Assembly: GCF_005503365.1 (NCBI RefSeq) | Contig: NZ_SCML01000009.1 | Location: forward strand, 62,001 to 126,000 | Direction of reading: 5' to 3' | DNA from: Hydrogenophaga sp. 2FB | GTDB taxonomy: Bacteria; Pseudomonadota; Gammaproteobacteria; Burkholderiales; Burkholderiaceae_C | DNA: 64,000 nt | Part shown: positions 53,206 to 63,962 of the stretch, piece by piece | Layout: every line of letters starts with the position of its first letter | How positions within the stretch are numbered: the stretch's first letter is position 1 | Program-made: the position numbers and the translations under genes | Notes under the pieces: model-generated | Told to the model about the DNA's origin: nothing | What the model saw: the letters and a program-made list of their open reading frames with translations, nothing else | The model's database searches: none

Positions 53206-55308
53206 ATGTCCCGCACCACGCCCCTTGAGCGTTATCGCAACATCGGTATTTCCGCGCACATCGATGCCGGCAAGACCACCACCACCGAACGCATCCTGTT
53301 CTACACCGGTGTGAACCACAAGATCGGCGAAGTTCACGATGGCGCTGCCACCATGGACTGGATGGAGCAGGAGCAGGAGCGTGGTATCACGATCACGTCT
53401 GCCGCCACCACCTGCTTCTGGAAGGGCATGGACCTGTCCTACCCCGAGCACCGCTTCAACATCATCGACACCCCCGGCCACGTGGACTTCACCATCGAGG
53501 TGGAACGTTCCATGCGCGTGCTGGACGGCGCCTGCATGGTGTATTGCGCCGTGGGTGGTGTGCAGCCGCAGTCGGAAACCGTCTGGCGTCAGGCCAACAA
53601 GTACAAGGTGCCGCGTCTGGCCTTCGTGAACAAGATGGACCGCACCGGCGCCAACTTCTTCAAGGTCTATGACCAGATGAAGCTGCGCCTGAAGGCCAAC
53701 CCGGTGGCGATCGTGATCCCTATCGGCGCCGAAGACAACTTCAAGGGCGTGGTCGACCTCATCAAGATGAAGGCGATCATCTGGGACGAAGCATCCCAGG
53801 GCATGAAGTTCGAGTTTCAGGAGATCCCGGCCGAACTGCAGGCGCAAGCCAAGGAATGGCGCGAGAAGATGCTCGAGGCCGCCGCTGAGTCCAGCGAAGA
53901 GCTGATGAACAAGTACCTTGAAGAAGGCGACCTGACGGAAGCTGAGATCAAGCAAGGCATCCGTGCGCGCACGCTGGCCACCGAAATCCAGCCGATGCTG
54001 TGCGGCACCGCCTTCAAGAACAAGGGCGTGCAGCGCATGCTCGACGCCGTGATCGACTTCCTGCCTTCGCCGGTGGACATTCCACCGGTCGGCGGCACCG
54101 ATGACAACGAAGCGCCTACCTCGCGCAGGGCTGCCGACGACGAGAAGCTGTCCGCTCTGGCGTTCAAGCTGATGACCGACCCGTACGTGGGGCAGCTCAC
54201 GTTCGTGCGCGTGTACTCCGGCGTGCTCAAGAAGGGCGACTCGGTTTACAACCCTGTCAAGGGGAAAAAAGAACGCATCGGCCGTATCGTGCAGATGCAC
54301 GCCAACAACCGTCTGGAAGTGGAAGAAATCCGCGCCGGCGACATCGCAGCCTGCGTGGGCCTGAAGGACGTCACGACGGGTGAAACCCTGTGCGATCCGG
54401 ACGCCATCATCATGCTTGAGCGCATGGTCTTCCCCGAGCCTGTGATTGCGCAGGCCGTGGAACCCAAGACCAAGGTCGACCAGGAAAAGATGGGCATTGC
54501 ACTGCAGCGCCTGGCCTCTGAAGATCCTTCGTTCCGTGTCAAAACCGACGAAGAGTCCGGCCAGACCATCATTTCCGGCATGGGCGAGCTGCACCTGGAA
54601 ATCATCGTCGACCGCATGAAGCGCGAATTCGGTGTGGAGGCCAACGTGGGCAAACCCCAGGTGGCTTACCGCGAAACGATCCGCAAAACGGTGGAGGATG
54701 CCGAAGGCAAGTTCGTGCGCCAGTCTGGCGGCAAGGGCCAGTACGGCCACGTCGTGTTCAAGGTTGAGCCCAATGAGGCCGGTAAGGGCTTCGAATTCGT
54801 CGACGCCATCAAGGGCGGTGTGGTGCCGCGCGAGTACATCCCGGCGGTGGAAAAGGGCGTGATCGAAGCTCTCAACGCTGGCGTGCTGGCTGGCTTCCCT
54901 GTGGTGGACGTCAAGGTCACGCTGCACTTCGGCTCGTACCACGACGTGGACTCGTCGGAAATGGCGTTCAAGATGGCTGCCATCTTCGGCTTCAAGGAAG
55001 GTTGCAAGAAGGCCAGCCCGGTCATCCTGGAGCCCATGATGGCCGTGGAAGTGGAAACGCCTGAAGATTACGCCGGCAACGTGATGGGCGATTTGTCCAG
55101 CCGCCGCGGCATGGTGCAGGGCATGGAAGACATGGTCGGTGGCGGCAAGGCCATCAAGGCAGAAGTGCCCCTGTCCGAAATGTTCGGCTACTCGACCACG
55201 TTGCGCTCGATGTCGCAAGGTCGTGCCACGTACACGATGGAGTTCAAGCACTACTCCGAAGCGCCGCGCAACGTGGCCGAAGCCATCGTGGCTGCACGCG
55301 CCAAGTAA
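53206..55308 (+). CDS. fusA: Elongation factor G
   Basis: The 700-residue GTPase has G1 [14 protein letters not shown]3 DTPGHVDF, G4 NKMD and the C-terminal domains typical of EF-G. It moves tRNAs and mRNA during translation. The ATG 53206 has a GGAG ribosome site at 53195-53198, about 7 bases upstream. Confidence 0.98.
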   Translation: MSRTTPLERYRNIGISAHIDAGKTTTTERILFYTGVNHKIGEVHDGAATMDWMEQEQERGITITSAATTCFWKGMDLSYPEHRFNIIDTPGHVDFTIEVERSMRVLDGACMVYCAVGGVQPQSETVWRQANKYKVPRLAFVNKMDRTGANFFKVYDQMKLRLKANPVAIVIPIGAEDNFKGVVDLIKMKAIIWDEASQGMKFEFQEIPAELQAQAKEWREKMLEAAAESSEELMNKYLEEGDLTEAEIKQGIRARTLATEIQPMLCGTAFKNKGVQRMLDAVIDFLPSPVDIPPVGGTDDNEAPTSRRAADDEKLSALAFKLMTDPYVGQLTFVRVYSGVLKKGDSVYNPVKGKKERIGRIVQMHANNRLEVEEIRAGDIAACVGLKDVTTGETLCDPDAIIMLERMVFPEPVIAQAVEPKTKVDQEKMGIALQRLASEDPSFRVKTDEESGQTIISGMGELHLEIIVDRMKREFGVEANVGKPQVAYRETIRKTVEDAEGKFVRQSGGKGQYGHVVFKVEPNEAGKGFEFVDAIKGGVVPREYIPAVEKGVIEALNAGVLAGFPVVDVKVTLHFGSYHDVDSSEMAFKMAAIFGFKEGCKKASPVILEPMMAVEVETPEDYAGNVMGDLSSRRGMVQGMEDMVGGGKAIKAEVPLSEMFGYSTTLRSMSQGRATYTMEFKHYSEAPRNVAEAIVAARAK

Positions 55309-55315
55309 ATAAGCC

Positions 55316-55376
55316 GGTCTGCGACCACGCGCCGCCCTGTCCCCGTGCGGGGCGATCCAGCAGTGTGGTGCAGACC
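55316..55376 (+). promoter_or_regulatory. Long branched hairpin between fusA and tuf
   Basis: GGTCTGCGACCAC (55316-55328) pairs with GTGGTGCAGACC (55365-55376) with one bulged base, enclosing a CCCCG/CGGGG hairpin (55341-55352). It covers most of the 107-base gap, leaving the tuf ribosome site AGGAA. An attenuator, mRNA end or processing site are possible. Confidence 0.55.
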
Positions 55377-55415
55377 TTAAACCGTGACACGGGTTTGTTC
55401 TTTAGGAATTGAAAA

Positions 55416-56606
<1,191 letters not shown>

Positions 56607-56615
56607 GGAGCGGGC

Positions 56616-56930
56616 ATGTCCACCAAGCAAAAAATCCGCATCCGCCTCAAGGCCTTCGACTACAAGTTGATTGACAGTTCGGCCGCCGAGATCGTTGACA
56701 CCGCCAAGCGCACCGGCGCGATCGTCAAGGGCCCCGTGCCCCTGCCGACCCGCATGAAGCGCTTCGACATCCTGCGCTCCCCGCACGTCAACAAGACCAG
56801 CCGCGACCAGCTCGAGATCCGCACGCACCAGCGTCTGATGGACATCGTGGACCCGACCGACAAGACGGTTGACGCCTTGATGAAGCTCGACCTGCCGGCA
56901 GGCGTGGACGTCGAAATCAAGCTGCAGTAA
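56616..56930 (+). CDS. rpsJ: 30S ribosomal protein S10
   Basis: The 104-residue protein has [29 protein letters not shown] and [19 protein letters not shown], the S10/NusE signature. It also acts in antitermination. It starts 9 bases after tuf with AAGGAG; in the E. coli layout it leads the S10 operon, whereas here a promoter and terminator-like hairpin follow it. Confidence 0.98.
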   Translation: MSTKQKIRIRLKAFDYKLIDSSAAEIVDTAKRTGAIVKGPVPLPTRMKRFDILRSPHVNKTSRDQLEIRTHQRLMDIVDPTDKTVDALMKLDLPAGVDVEIKLQ

Positions 56931-56970
56931 CCCTCAGCTTGAGCGCGGCCGGCTAATTCCCCAGCTGCGC

Positions 56971-56999
56971 TTGCAGAGAAGAGGCCCGCCGGGTATACT
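56971..56999 (+). promoter_or_regulatory. Candidate promoter for rplC operon
   Basis: TTGCAG (56971-56976) and TATACT (56994-56999) are 17 bases apart, giving a start near 57006 and a ~120-base leader. It could give rplC to rpsQ a supply separate from the str block. Confidence 0.7.
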
Positions 57000-57009
57000 G
57001 GCGGGCTTT
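56984..57009 (+). terminator. Terminator-like hairpin holding the rplC promoter -10 in its loop
   Basis: GCCCGCC (56984-56990) pairs with GGCGGGC (57000-57006), loop GGGTATACT, followed by TTT. The TATACT of the rplC promoter lies in the loop. The T-run is only 3, so termination of the rpsJ transcript may be partial. Confidence 0.5.
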
Positions 57010-57083
57010 CCGACTTCTGGTCGGAGATTTCGTGGTGCCGTGGACTTCAGTCTTCGGCCCTTAGCGCGGAACCTCGGTTCCGC
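57009..57083 (+). promoter_or_regulatory. Structured rplC leader, candidate r-protein autoregulatory region
   Basis: Two perfect hairpins, TCCGAC/GTCGGA (57009-57025) and GCGGAAC-CTCG-GTTCCGC (57066-57083), lie between the promoter and rplC. The S10 leader of E. coli has comparable hairpins controlled by L4, which is the second gene here. Homology is not shown. Confidence 0.45.
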
Positions 57084-57125
57084 ACCATCAGCCCCGGCCA
57101 ATTGAAGTCGGGAACGGAGAAAACA

Positions 57126-57800
57126 ATGAGTCTTAGCAACTCCCTCGGGTTGTTGGGTCGCAAGGTGGGCATGATGCGTCTGTTCACCGATGATGGGGAC
57201 GCAGTGCCTGTCACGGTGGTCGATGTGTCTAACAACCGTGTGACACAGGTCAAAACCCTGGCCCATGACGGCTACGATGCGCTGCAGGTCACCTTTGGTG
57301 CCCGCCGTGCCTCCCGCGTGACCAAGCCCGAAGCGGGCCACCTGGCGAAGGCCGGTGTTGAAGCGGGTGAAATCATCCAGGAATTCCGCGTCGCCTCCGA
57401 CGTCGCTGCCCAGTACCAGCCCGGTGCCGTGGTGGCCCCCAACGCGATCTTCGCGGCGGGTCAGAAGGTGGACGTGCAAGGTACTTCAATCGGTAAAGGC
57501 TTCGCCGGCACCATCAAGCGCCACAACTTCAGCTCGCAGCGCGCGTCGCACGGCAACAGCCGTTCGCACAACGTGCCGGGCTCCATCTCCATGGCCCAGG
57601 ATCCGGGTCGCGTGTTCCCCGGTAAGAAGATGACCGGGCACATGGGCGATGTGACCAAGACCATTCAGAACCTCGACATCGTGCGTGTGGACGAAACCCG
57701 TCAGCTGCTCATGATTCGTGGTGCCGTTCCTGGCTCCAACGGCGGTTTCGTGACCGTGCGTCCCGCCATCAAGGCCAAATCCGGCAAGGGAGCAAACTGA
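57126..57800 (+). CDS. rplC: 50S ribosomal protein L3
   Basis: The 224-residue protein has [24 protein letters not shown] and [22 protein letters not shown], which ends in the peptidyl-transferase-approaching loop typical of L3. Its Gln in FSSQ-type loop is where PrmB methylates. The ATG 57126 has GGAG upstream; it shares one base with the rplD start. Confidence 0.99.
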   Translation: MSLSNSLGLLGRKVGMMRLFTDDGDAVPVTVVDVSNNRVTQVKTLAHDGYDALQVTFGARRASRVTKPEAGHLAKAGVEAGEIIQEFRVASDVAAQYQPGAVVAPNAIFAAGQKVDVQGTSIGKGFAGTIKRHNFSSQRASHGNSRSHNVPGSISMAQDPGRVFPGKKMTGHMGDVTKTIQNLDIVRVDETRQLLMIRGAVPGSNGGFVTVRPAIKAKSGKGAN

Positions 57801-58420
57801 TGCAAGTTGAACTCCTGAACGACCAAGGCCAGGCCTCGTCCAACGTGGATGTGCCTGAGACCGTGTTTGGTCGCGACTACAACGAAGCCCTGATCCACCA
57901 ACTCGTGGTGGCTTACCAGGCAAATGCCCGTCAAGGTACGCGTGCGCAAAAAGACCGTCAGATGGTCAAGCACTCGACCAAGAAGCCGTTCAAGCAAAAA
58001 GGCACCGGTCGCGCTCGCGCCGGTATGACGTCTTCCCCGCTGTGGCGCGGAGGCGGTCGCATTTTCCCGAACAGCCCCGACGAGAATTTCACCCAGAAGC
58101 TCAACAAGAAGATGTACCGCGCCGGTATGGCGTCGATCTTCTCGCAACTGGTGCGTGAAGGCCGTCTGGCCGTGGTCGACTCCATGAAGGTGGATTCGCC
58201 CAAGACCAAGCAGCTGGCCGACAAGTTCAAGGCCATGAACCTGCAATCGGTTCTGGTGATCGCCGAGGAAGTCGACGAGAACCTGTACCTGGCTTCGCGC
58301 AACCTGCCCAACGTGCTGGTGGTCGAGCCGCGTTACGCCGATCCGCTGTCGCTGGTGCATTACAAGAAGGTCATCGTCACCAAGGCGGCGATCGACCAGC
58401 TCAAGGAGATGTTCGCATGA
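57800..58420 (+). CDS. rplD: 50S ribosomal protein L4
   Basis: The 206-residue protein has [41 protein letters not shown], the extended tunnel loop, and [19 protein letters not shown]. In E. coli L4 represses its own operon through the leader; the leader hairpins upstream of rplC may play that role here. An AAGGGAG ribosome site precedes ATG 57800. Confidence 0.98.
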   Translation: MQVELLNDQGQASSNVDVPETVFGRDYNEALIHQLVVAYQANARQGTRAQKDRQMVKHSTKKPFKQKGTGRARAGMTSSPLWRGGGRIFPNSPDENFTQKLNKKMYRAGMASIFSQLVREGRLAVVDSMKVDSPKTKQLADKFKAMNLQSVLVIAEEVDENLYLASRNLPNVLVVEPRYADPLSLVHYKKVIVTKAAIDQLKEMFA

Positions 58421-58731
58421 GCGTCACAAAATACGACGAAGGTCGCCTGATGCAGGTCCTCGTGGCACCGATCGTGTCCGAGAAGGCCACCCAGGTCGCC
58501 GAGCAAACCAACGCCGTGATGTTCAAGGTGTTGCGCGATGCCTCCAAGCCCGAGATCAAGGCCGCCGTTGAACTGATGTTCAAGGTGCAGGTCAAGGGCG
58601 TTTCCGTGCTCAACCAGAAGGGCAAGTCCAAGCGCTTTGGCAAGACCGTTGGTCGTCGCGACCACGTCCGCAAGGCCTACGTGACGCTGATGCCGGGTCA
58701 AGAGCTGAACTTCGGCGGGGAGGGCGTTTAA
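58417..58731 (+). CDS. rplW: 50S ribosomal protein L23
   Basis: The 104-residue protein has [45 protein letters not shown], a standard L23 opening at the tunnel exit, where trigger factor docks. Overlaps rplD by 4 bases; AAGGAG ribosome site. Confidence 0.98.
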   Translation: MSVTKYDEGRLMQVLVAPIVSEKATQVAEQTNAVMFKVLRDASKPEIKAAVELMFKVQVKGVSVLNQKGKSKRFGKTVGRRDHVRKAYVTLMPGQELNFGGEGV

Positions 58732-58733
58732 TC

Positions 58734-59558
58734 ATGGCAGTCATCAAGATGAAACCGACTTCACCAGGCCGTCGCGGCATGGTGAAGGTCACGCGTGACC
58801 AGTTGCACAAGGGTGCGGGTTTTGCGCCGCTGCTGGAACCTCAGTTCCAGAAGGCTGGCCGCAACAACAACGGTCACATCACCACCCGTCACAAGGGCGG
58901 TGGTCACAAGCACCACTACCGCGTGGTCGATTTCCGCCGTGACAAGGACGGTATTCCTGCCAAGGTCGAGCGGATCGAGTACGACCCGAACCGCACGGCA
59001 CACATCGCACTGATGTGCTACGCCGATGGCGAGCGCCGCTACATCATCGCCCCCCGTGGCGTTGAAGTGGGCGCGACCCTGCTGTCTGGTTCGGAGTCGC
59101 CGATTCGCGTGGGCAACACCCTGCCAATCCGCAACATCCCGGTCGGTTCGACCATCCACTGCATCGAGCTGCAGGTCGGCAAGGGCGCGCAAATCGCCCG
59201 TTCCGCTGGCGCCTCGGCCGTGCTGCTGGCCCGTGAAGGCATCTACGCCCAGGTGCGCATGCGCTCTGGCGAAGTGCGCAAGGTCCATGTGGATTGCCGC
59301 GCCACCATCGGCGAAGTGTCCAACCAGGAACACAGCCTGCGCCAACTCGGCAAGGCCGGTGTGAAGCGCCACATGGGCATCCGCCCGACCGTTCGCGGTA
59401 CCGCGATGAACCCGATCGACCACCCGCACGGTGGTGGTGAAGGCAAGACCGGCGAAGGCCGCGCTCCGGTGGATCCGTGGGGCAACCTGACCAAGGGCTA
59501 TCGCACCCGCAACAACCGCCGCACGCAGTCGATGATCGTCTCGCGTCGCAAGAAGTAA
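58734..59558 (+). CDS. rplB: 50S ribosomal protein L2
   Basis: The 274-residue protein has [45 protein letters not shown] and [22 protein letters not shown] with the conserved histidine near the peptidyl transferase centre. Start 2 bases after rplW. Confidence 0.99.
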   Translation: MAVIKMKPTSPGRRGMVKVTRDQLHKGAGFAPLLEPQFQKAGRNNNGHITTRHKGGGHKHHYRVVDFRRDKDGIPAKVERIEYDPNRTAHIALMCYADGERRYIIAPRGVEVGATLLSGSESPIRVGNTLPIRNIPVGSTIHCIELQVGKGAQIARSAGASAVLLAREGIYAQVRMRSGEVRKVHVDCRATIGEVSNQEHSLRQLGKAGVKRHMGIRPTVRGTAMNPIDHPHGGGEGKTGEGRAPVDPWGNLTKGYRTRNNRRTQSMIVSRRKK

Positions 59559-59570
59559 AGGGTTGACAAC

Positions 59571-59846
59571 ATGACTCGCTCACTCAAAAAAGGTCCATTT
59601 GTCGACCACCACTTGATGGCCAAGGTTGAAAAAGCCCAAGCCACCAAGGACAAAAAGCCCGTCAAGACCTGGTCGCGCCGCTCGATGGTTCTGCCCGATT
59701 TCATCGGCTTGACCATCGCCGTGCACAACGGCAAGCAGCACGTGCCCGTGTACATCACCGATCAGATGGTGGGACACAAGCTCGGCGAGTTTTCGCTGAC
59801 GCGCACGTTCAAGGGCCACCCGGCCGACAAAAAAGCGAAGAAGTAA
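59571..59846 (+). CDS. rpsS: 30S ribosomal protein S19
   Basis: The 91-residue protein has [21 protein letters not shown] and [24 protein letters not shown]. It binds the 30S head with S13. AAAGGG site precedes ATG 59571. Confidence 0.98.
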   Translation: MTRSLKKGPFVDHHLMAKVEKAQATKDKKPVKTWSRRSMVLPDFIGLTIAVHNGKQHVPVYITDQMVGHKLGEFSLTRTFKGHPADKKAKK

Positions 59847-59855
59847 GGACTAACC

Positions 59856-60185
59856 ATGGAAACCCGTTCAATCGTTCGAGGCGTTCGCCTCTCGGTCGAC
59901 AAAGGCCGACTGGTTGCTGACCTGATTCGTGGCAAGAAGGTCGACCAGGCCCTCAACATCCTGGCGTTCACGCAGAAGAAGGCCGCTGGCATCGTCAAGA
60001 AAGCTCTTGAGTCCGCCATCGCCAACGCTGAACACAACGATGGCGCCGACATCGACGAACTGAAGGTCAAGACCATCTACGTCGAACAAGGCACCACGCT
60101 CAAGCGTTTCTCGGCCCGCGCCAAAGGCCGTGGCAACCGCATCAGCAAACCCACGTGTCACATCTACGTGACGGTTGGCAACTGA
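59856..60185 (+). CDS. rplV: 50S ribosomal protein L22
   Basis: The 109-residue protein has the L22 C-terminal loop [29 protein letters not shown], which lines the exit tunnel and is where macrolide resistance mutations occur. AAGGA site precedes ATG 59856. Confidence 0.98.
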   Translation: METRSIVRGVRLSVDKGRLVADLIRGKKVDQALNILAFTQKKAAGIVKKALESAIANAEHNDGADIDELKVKTIYVEQGTTLKRFSARAKGRGNRISKPTCHIYVTVGN

Positions 60186-60200
60186 AGAGGTCACAGGAAT

Positions 60201-61079
60201 ATGGGACAAAAAATCAACCCCACCGGGTTCCGCCTCGCAGTTTCCCGCAACTGGGCCAGCCGCTGGTACGCCAGCAACCGTGACTTCGCCGGCATGCTCG
60301 CCGAAGACGTCAAGGTGCGCGAGTACCTCAAGGGCAAGCTGAAGAACGCCGCCGTTTCGCGCGTCGTTATCGAGCGTCCTGCCAAGAACGCCCGCATCAC
60401 CATTTACTCGGCACGTCCGGGCGTGGTGATCGGCAAGAAGGGCGAAGACATCGAGAAGCTGAAGAAGGAACTGGCTGCCAAGTTGGGCGTGCCGGTTGCG
60501 GTCAACATCGAAGAAGTGCGCAAGCCCGAAATCGATGCCAAGCTGATCGCCGACAGCATCACGCAGCAGCTCGAGAAGCGCATCATGTTCCGCCGCGCCA
60601 TGAAGCGTGCGATGCAGAACGCAATGCGTCTTGGCGCACAAGGCATCAAGATCATGTCGTCGGGTCGTCTCAACGGTATTGAAATCGCTCGTTGCGAGTG
60701 GTACCGCGAAGGCCGCGTGCCGCTTCACACCCTGCGCGCCGACATCGACTACGGCACGTCCGAAGCCAAGACCACTTACGGCATCATCGGTGTCAAGGTC
60801 TGGGTCTACAAGGGCGACACCCTGGGCCGCAACGATGCGCCCGTGGTCGCTGAGCCGCGTGTGGAAGAAGAGCGTCGTCCGCGTGGTCCGCGCCGCGAGC
60901 GTCCGGCAGGTCCTCCTGCCCGCGCTGCGGTTCGCCGCCCTGGCGCCAATGCCGCTCCGGCCGATGGCAGCGACAAGCCTGCCGAAGCCACCGCTGGCAC
61001 CGAAACCAAACCCGCCGTTAAGCGCGTTCGCAAAGACGCCGCGCCCGCATCTGCAGCTGCGGACGGCAAAGGAGAATAA
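60201..61079 (+). CDS. rpsC: 30S ribosomal protein S3 with long C-terminal extension
   Basis: The 292-residue protein has [13 protein letters not shown] and the KH domain [18 protein letters not shown]. The core ends near residue 207; about 85 residues of Arg/Pro/Ala/Lys-rich low-complexity follow. E. coli S3 has 233 residues, so the tail is the main oddity. Burkholderiales S3 proteins are commonly longer. The tail may be disordered and contact mRNA or rRNA. Confidence 0.97.
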   Translation: MGQKINPTGFRLAVSRNWASRWYASNRDFAGMLAEDVKVREYLKGKLKNAAVSRVVIERPAKNARITIYSARPGVVIGKKGEDIEKLKKELAAKLGVPVAVNIEEVRKPEIDAKLIADSITQQLEKRIMFRRAMKRAMQNAMRLGAQGIKIMSSGRLNGIEIARCEWYREGRVPLHTLRADIDYGTSEAKTTYGIIGVKVWVYKGDTLGRNDAPVVAEPRVEEERRPRGPRRERPAGPPARAAVRRPGANAAPADGSDKPAEATAGTETKPAVKRVRKDAAPASAAADGKGE

Positions 61080-61081
61080 CT

Positions 61082-61498
61082 ATGTTGCAACCTGCTCGCC
61101 GCAAGTTCCGTAAAGAACAAAAAGGCCGCAATACCGGCGTTGCCACCAGTGGCGCCACCGTCGCGTTCGGCGACTTCGGCCTGAAGTCGACCGACCGCGG
61201 TCGTCTGACGGCTCGCCAGATCGAGGCCGCACGCCGTGCGATCTCCCGTCACGTGAAGCGTGGCGGCCGCATCTGGATTCGCGTGTTCCCGGACAAGCCG
61301 ATCTCCAACAAGCCCGCCGAAGTCCGTATGGGCAACGGCAAGGGCTCGGTGGAGTACTACGTGGCCGAAATTCAGCCCGGCAAAGTGCTCTACGAGATCG
61401 TGGGTGTGCCAGAACAACTGGCGCGTGAGGCGTTCACGCTGGCCGCCGCCAAACTTCCGCTGCGCACCACGTTCGTGACGCGCATGCTGGGTCAGTGA
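61082..61498 (+). CDS. rplP: 50S ribosomal protein L16
   Basis: The 138-residue protein has [19 protein letters not shown] and [20 protein letters not shown], standard L16. It stabilises tRNA in the A site. AAAGGAGA site 2 bases before the start; the start follows rpsC by 2 bases. Confidence 0.98.
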   Translation: MLQPARRKFRKEQKGRNTGVATSGATVAFGDFGLKSTDRGRLTARQIEAARRAISRHVKRGGRIWIRVFPDKPISNKPAEVRMGNGKGSVEYYVAEIQPGKVLYEIVGVPEQLAREAFTLAAAKLPLRTTFVTRMLGQ

Positions 61499-61514
61499 TT
61501 CAGGAGAACACAAG

Positions 61515-61721
61515 ATGAAAACTACTGAACTGCGCCAAAAGGATGTGGCCGGCCTCGAAGCCGAAGTGAAGTCGCTGCAAAAGGCCCACTTCGGCCTGCG
61601 CATGCAAAAAGCCACGCAACAACTGAACAACAACGCCACGCTGGGTGACACCCGCCGTGCGATCGCTCGTGCCAAGACCATCCTGGCCGAGAAGCAGCGT
61701 GCCGCAGCCGCGGCCAAATAA
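61515..61721 (+). CDS. rpmC: 50S ribosomal protein L29
   Basis: The 68-residue helical protein has [38 protein letters not shown], typical of L29 at the tunnel exit. An AGGAG ribosome site precedes ATG 61515. Confidence 0.97.
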   Translation: MKTTELRQKDVAGLEAEVKSLQKAHFGLRMQKATQQLNNNATLGDTRRAIARAKTILAEKQRAAAAAK

Positions 61722-61730
61722 GGAGTGACC

Positions 61731-62000
61731 ATGACGGAAGCTAAAACATCCCTCAAGCGCACCTTGGTTGGCAAGGTGGTCAGCGACAAGCGCGCCAAGA
61801 CCGTGACGGTCCTGGTGGAGCGCCGTGTGAAGCACGAGCTGTACGACAAGATCGTGGCGAAGTCGAGCAAGTACCACGCGCACGACGAAAATGGCGAGTA
61901 CAAGACGGGCGACGTGATTGAGATCACCGAAAGCCGTCCGCTGTCCAAGACCAAGAACTGGGTCGCCACGCGCCTGGTGCAAAAGGCCGCGCTGGTCTGA
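61731..62000 (+). CDS. rpsQ: 30S ribosomal protein S17
   Basis: The 89-residue protein has [31 protein letters not shown], the S17 signature. I chose ATG 61731 because AGGAG at 61721-61725 is correctly spaced for it; the in-frame GTG 61725 would lie in that site. It ends the S10 operon. Confidence 0.98.
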   Translation: MTEAKTSLKRTLVGKVVSDKRAKTVTVLVERRVKHELYDKIVAKSSKYHAHDENGEYKTGDVIEITESRPLSKTKNWVATRLVQKAALV

Positions 62001-62033
62001 GCCTCATTGCGCCGTTCGCGGCGCGAATTCGAA

Positions 62034-62066
62034 AAGCGACCGACAATTCGGTCGCTTTTTCTTTTT
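62034..62066 (+). terminator. Rho-independent terminator of the S10 operon
   Basis: AAGCGACCGA (62034-62043) pairs perfectly with TCGGTCGCTT (62048-62057), loop CAAT, followed by a T-rich run (to 62066). It ends the rplC-rpsQ transcript. Confidence 0.92.
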
Positions 62067-62098
62067 CAGGGGTCCGATACAAAGGGCCTTTCAGCCAC

Positions 62099-62110
62099 GG
62101 CCTGCAGGCC
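62099..62110. promoter_or_regulatory. 12-base perfect palindrome upstream of peroxiredoxin gene
   Basis: GGCCTGCAGGCC lies 19 bases upstream of the prx ATG, just before the TAGGAG ribosome site. It might be a regulator site, but a GC-rich 12-mer palindrome can occur by chance. Confidence 0.3.
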
Positions 62111-62129
62111 ACACAACTAGGAGCACAGC

Positions 62130-62642
62130 ATGATCAAAGTGGGTGACAAGATTCCGGCGGCCACGCTGATGGAATACAGCGAAGTCGAGGGCAATGGTTG
62201 CAGCATCGGCCCGAATCCGGTGGACGTGCAGAAGGTGTCCGCAGGCAAGACGATTGCGGTGTTCGCGCTGCCGGGTGCGTTCACGCCGACCTGTTCCGCC
62301 AAGCACGTGCCGGGTTATGTGCAACACGCTGCCGACCTCAAGGCGGCGGGTGTGGATGAGATCTGGTGCCTGAGCGTGAACGACGCCTTCGTGATGGGGG
62401 CCTGGGCACGCGACCAGAAGACGGGCGACAAGGTGCGCATGCTGGCCGATGGCAGCGCCGATTTCGCCAAGGCGACGGGTTTGACGCTGGATCTGACGGG
62501 CCGCGGCATGGGTTTGCGGAGCAACCGGTATTCGATGCTGATCAAGGACGGTGTGGTCAAGTCCTTGAACGTGGAAGCCCCAGGCAAGTTTGAGGTGAGC
62601 GACGCAGGTACCTTGTTGGGTCAGGCCAAAGCCGGCGTCTGA
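62130..62642 (+). CDS. Peroxiredoxin (Prx5/redoxin family)
   Basis: The 170-residue thioredoxin-fold protein has the catalytic Cys55 in PGAFTPTCSAKHVPGY, typical of Prx5-type peroxidases that reduce H2O2 or alkyl peroxides with glutathione or glutaredoxin. Other cysteines (24, 80) could serve as resolving Cys. TAGGAG precedes ATG 62130. Confidence 0.93.
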   Translation: MIKVGDKIPAATLMEYSEVEGNGCSIGPNPVDVQKVSAGKTIAVFALPGAFTPTCSAKHVPGYVQHAADLKAAGVDEIWCLSVNDAFVMGAWARDQKTGDKVRMLADGSADFAKATGLTLDLTGRGMGLRSNRYSMLIKDGVVKSLNVEAPGKFEVSDAGTLLGQAKAGV

Positions 62643-62657
62643 TTCCCCAAGGAGTGA

Positions 62658-62690
62658 AAAAGCCGCCGGTGGCAACACCTGGCGGCTTTT
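62658..62690. terminator. Bidirectional rho-independent terminator
   Basis: AAAAGCCGCC (62658-62667) pairs perfectly with GGCGGCTTTT (62681-62690), with a 13-base loop, in the gap between the convergent peroxiredoxin and GNAT genes. T-runs on both strands let it serve both. Confidence 0.9.
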
Positions 62691-62721
62691 TGTCGGGCGC
62701 CATGCGGCAGGCATTGTGGGA

Positions 62722-63219
62722 TCAGAGATCGACCTTGAGGTAGTGAGCCCCGGGAATCGGGTTGTGGTAGTACGGCGCGACCTCGACGAAACCCATCTCC
62801 TGGTACAGCGCGCGCGCGGTTTCCATGTCGCTCAGGGTGTCGAGCAGCATGGTCGTGTAGCCGCCGAGTTGGCCGTCCGTCAGGATGCGCTCCACCAGCA
62901 GCCGGCCCAGGCCGAAGCCGCGGAAGGCGGGGCGCACGAACAGGCGCTTCATCTCGCAGGCGTTGAGGTGGTCGGTGTTGTAGAGCGGGCGCATCGCGCA
63001 GCAACCGGCGGGCTCACCGTCCACATAGGCCAGCAGCAGCGCGCCAGCGGGTGCGGCGTAGGCGCCAGGGAGTTCGGCCAGTTCGGCTTCGAAGCCCTGG
63101 AAGCACAGGTCGATGTCCAGGCCGGCCTGGTAGTCCAGGAACAGCTGGCGCACGGTCTGTACGTCGTCGGGAAACTGGGCCGGTCTCAGCGAGATCACGG
63201 CGGCTCCGGTGTCGTTCAT
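62722..63219 (-). CDS. GNAT family N-acetyltransferase
   Basis: The 165-residue protein has the GNAT motif A EMKRLFVRPAFRGFGLGRLLVERI (the acetyl-CoA pyrophosphate loop R-G-x-G-x-G/A variant) and the C-terminal ARALYQEMGFVEVAPYYHNP. Substrate unknown. I chose ATG 63219 because it starts the fold and the longer frame is poorly supported. Confidence 0.9.
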   Translation of the reverse strand: MNDTGAAVISLRPAQFPDDVQTVRQLFLDYQAGLDIDLCFQGFEAELAELPGAYAAPAGALLLAYVDGEPAGCCAMRPLYNTDHLNACEMKRLFVRPAFRGFGLGRLLVERILTDGQLGGYTTMLLDTLSDMETARALYQEMGFVEVAPYYHNPIPGAHYLKVDL

Positions 63220-63258
63220 GGTGGCGAGAGAGCGGGCATGCAGCCCAGGCAGTGGCGT

Positions 63259-63279
63259 GGCTGTCACTATACGACAGCC
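63259..63279. promoter_or_regulatory. 21-base inverted repeat with -10-like box between the GNAT and cytochrome genes
   Basis: GGCTGTC-ACTATAC-GACAGCC is perfectly symmetrical in its arms. On the minus strand the centre holds TATAGT (63271-63266), 46 bases upstream of the GNAT ATG, a plausible -10 flanked by operator-like arms. No convincing -35 is seen. Confidence 0.45.
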
Positions 63280-63293
63280 GCGTCGACATGCAT

Positions 63294-63962
63294 TCAGAAT
63301 GCGTTGCCCAGGCTCACGACCCAGCCGACCGCTGCTGCGCACAGGCCCAACAGCACCAGCGCCAGCAGGCGCGTGACGGCGGTGTCGCGCGCGCTCGGGA
63401 CCTGCACGGGCACCTGCTTGTCCCCGACGACCATGGGCCGCACCAGGCCTTGCTTCTTGCCCCACTTGTAATAAGCGACGGCCAGCAAATGCAGGCCCAC
63501 GAGCGCGAACACGATGAACTTGCCAACGTTCTTGTGGTACCAGGTGGCGAGGGACACGGTCTCACCGGAGACGAAGCGCACCAGTGGCCCAAAGAAGGCG
63601 ATTTCGTCGTCGCTCATGAGGCCTGTGCCGACTTGTGCCAACAGGATCAGCAACAGCGCGAACACCGAGAGCGCCCCCAACGGGCTGTGACCGACCTGGT
63701 GCTCGGGTCGGGCCCGTCCCCTGAGATGGGCCCACAGCGACGAGGGAGCGTAGGTGAAGTTGGCGAAGCGCGACCAATGGCCGCCGATGAAACCCCAGAT
63801 CAGGCGGAACAGCAGCAGGGTCAAGACGGCATAGCCCAGGCGCAGATGCCAGTTCATCCAGTTGCCGCCAACGCTGCCGGTGACGATCAGACCGATGACG
63901 CAGGCGGCAAGCAGCCAATGGAACAGACGGGTGGGCAGGTCCCAGACGCGGATGGTGTGCAT
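63294..63962 (-). CDS. Cytochrome b561/Ni-Fe hydrogenase b-type cytochrome-like membrane protein
   Basis: The 222-residue protein has about four to five membrane helices and histidines in LPTRLFHWLLAA (His15), WMNWHLRLGYA, and LVGLHLLAVAYYKWG, as expected for the two heme b sites of cytochrome b561-type proteins. Partner and quinol or c-type electron acceptor unknown. Its upstream neighbour is cut by the window edge (63963-64000). Confidence 0.85.
   Translation of the reverse strand: MHTIRVWDLPTRLFHWLLAACVIGLIVTGSVGGNWMNWHLRLGYAVLTLLLFRLIWGFIGGHWSRFANFTYAPSSLWAHLRGRARPEHQVGHSPLGALSVFALLLILLAQVGTGLMSDDEIAFFGPLVRFVSGETVSLATWYHKNVGKFIVFALVGLHLLAVAYYKWGKKQGLVRPMVVGDKQVPVQVPSARDTAVTRLLALVLLGLCAAAVGWVVSLGNAF

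Noticed and set aside
52897..55251. Long open frame on the minus strand opposite fusA
   Set aside because: It is the mirror of codon usage in a highly expressed GC-rich gene; the product is His/Val-rich and lacks any domain. fusA fully explains the region.
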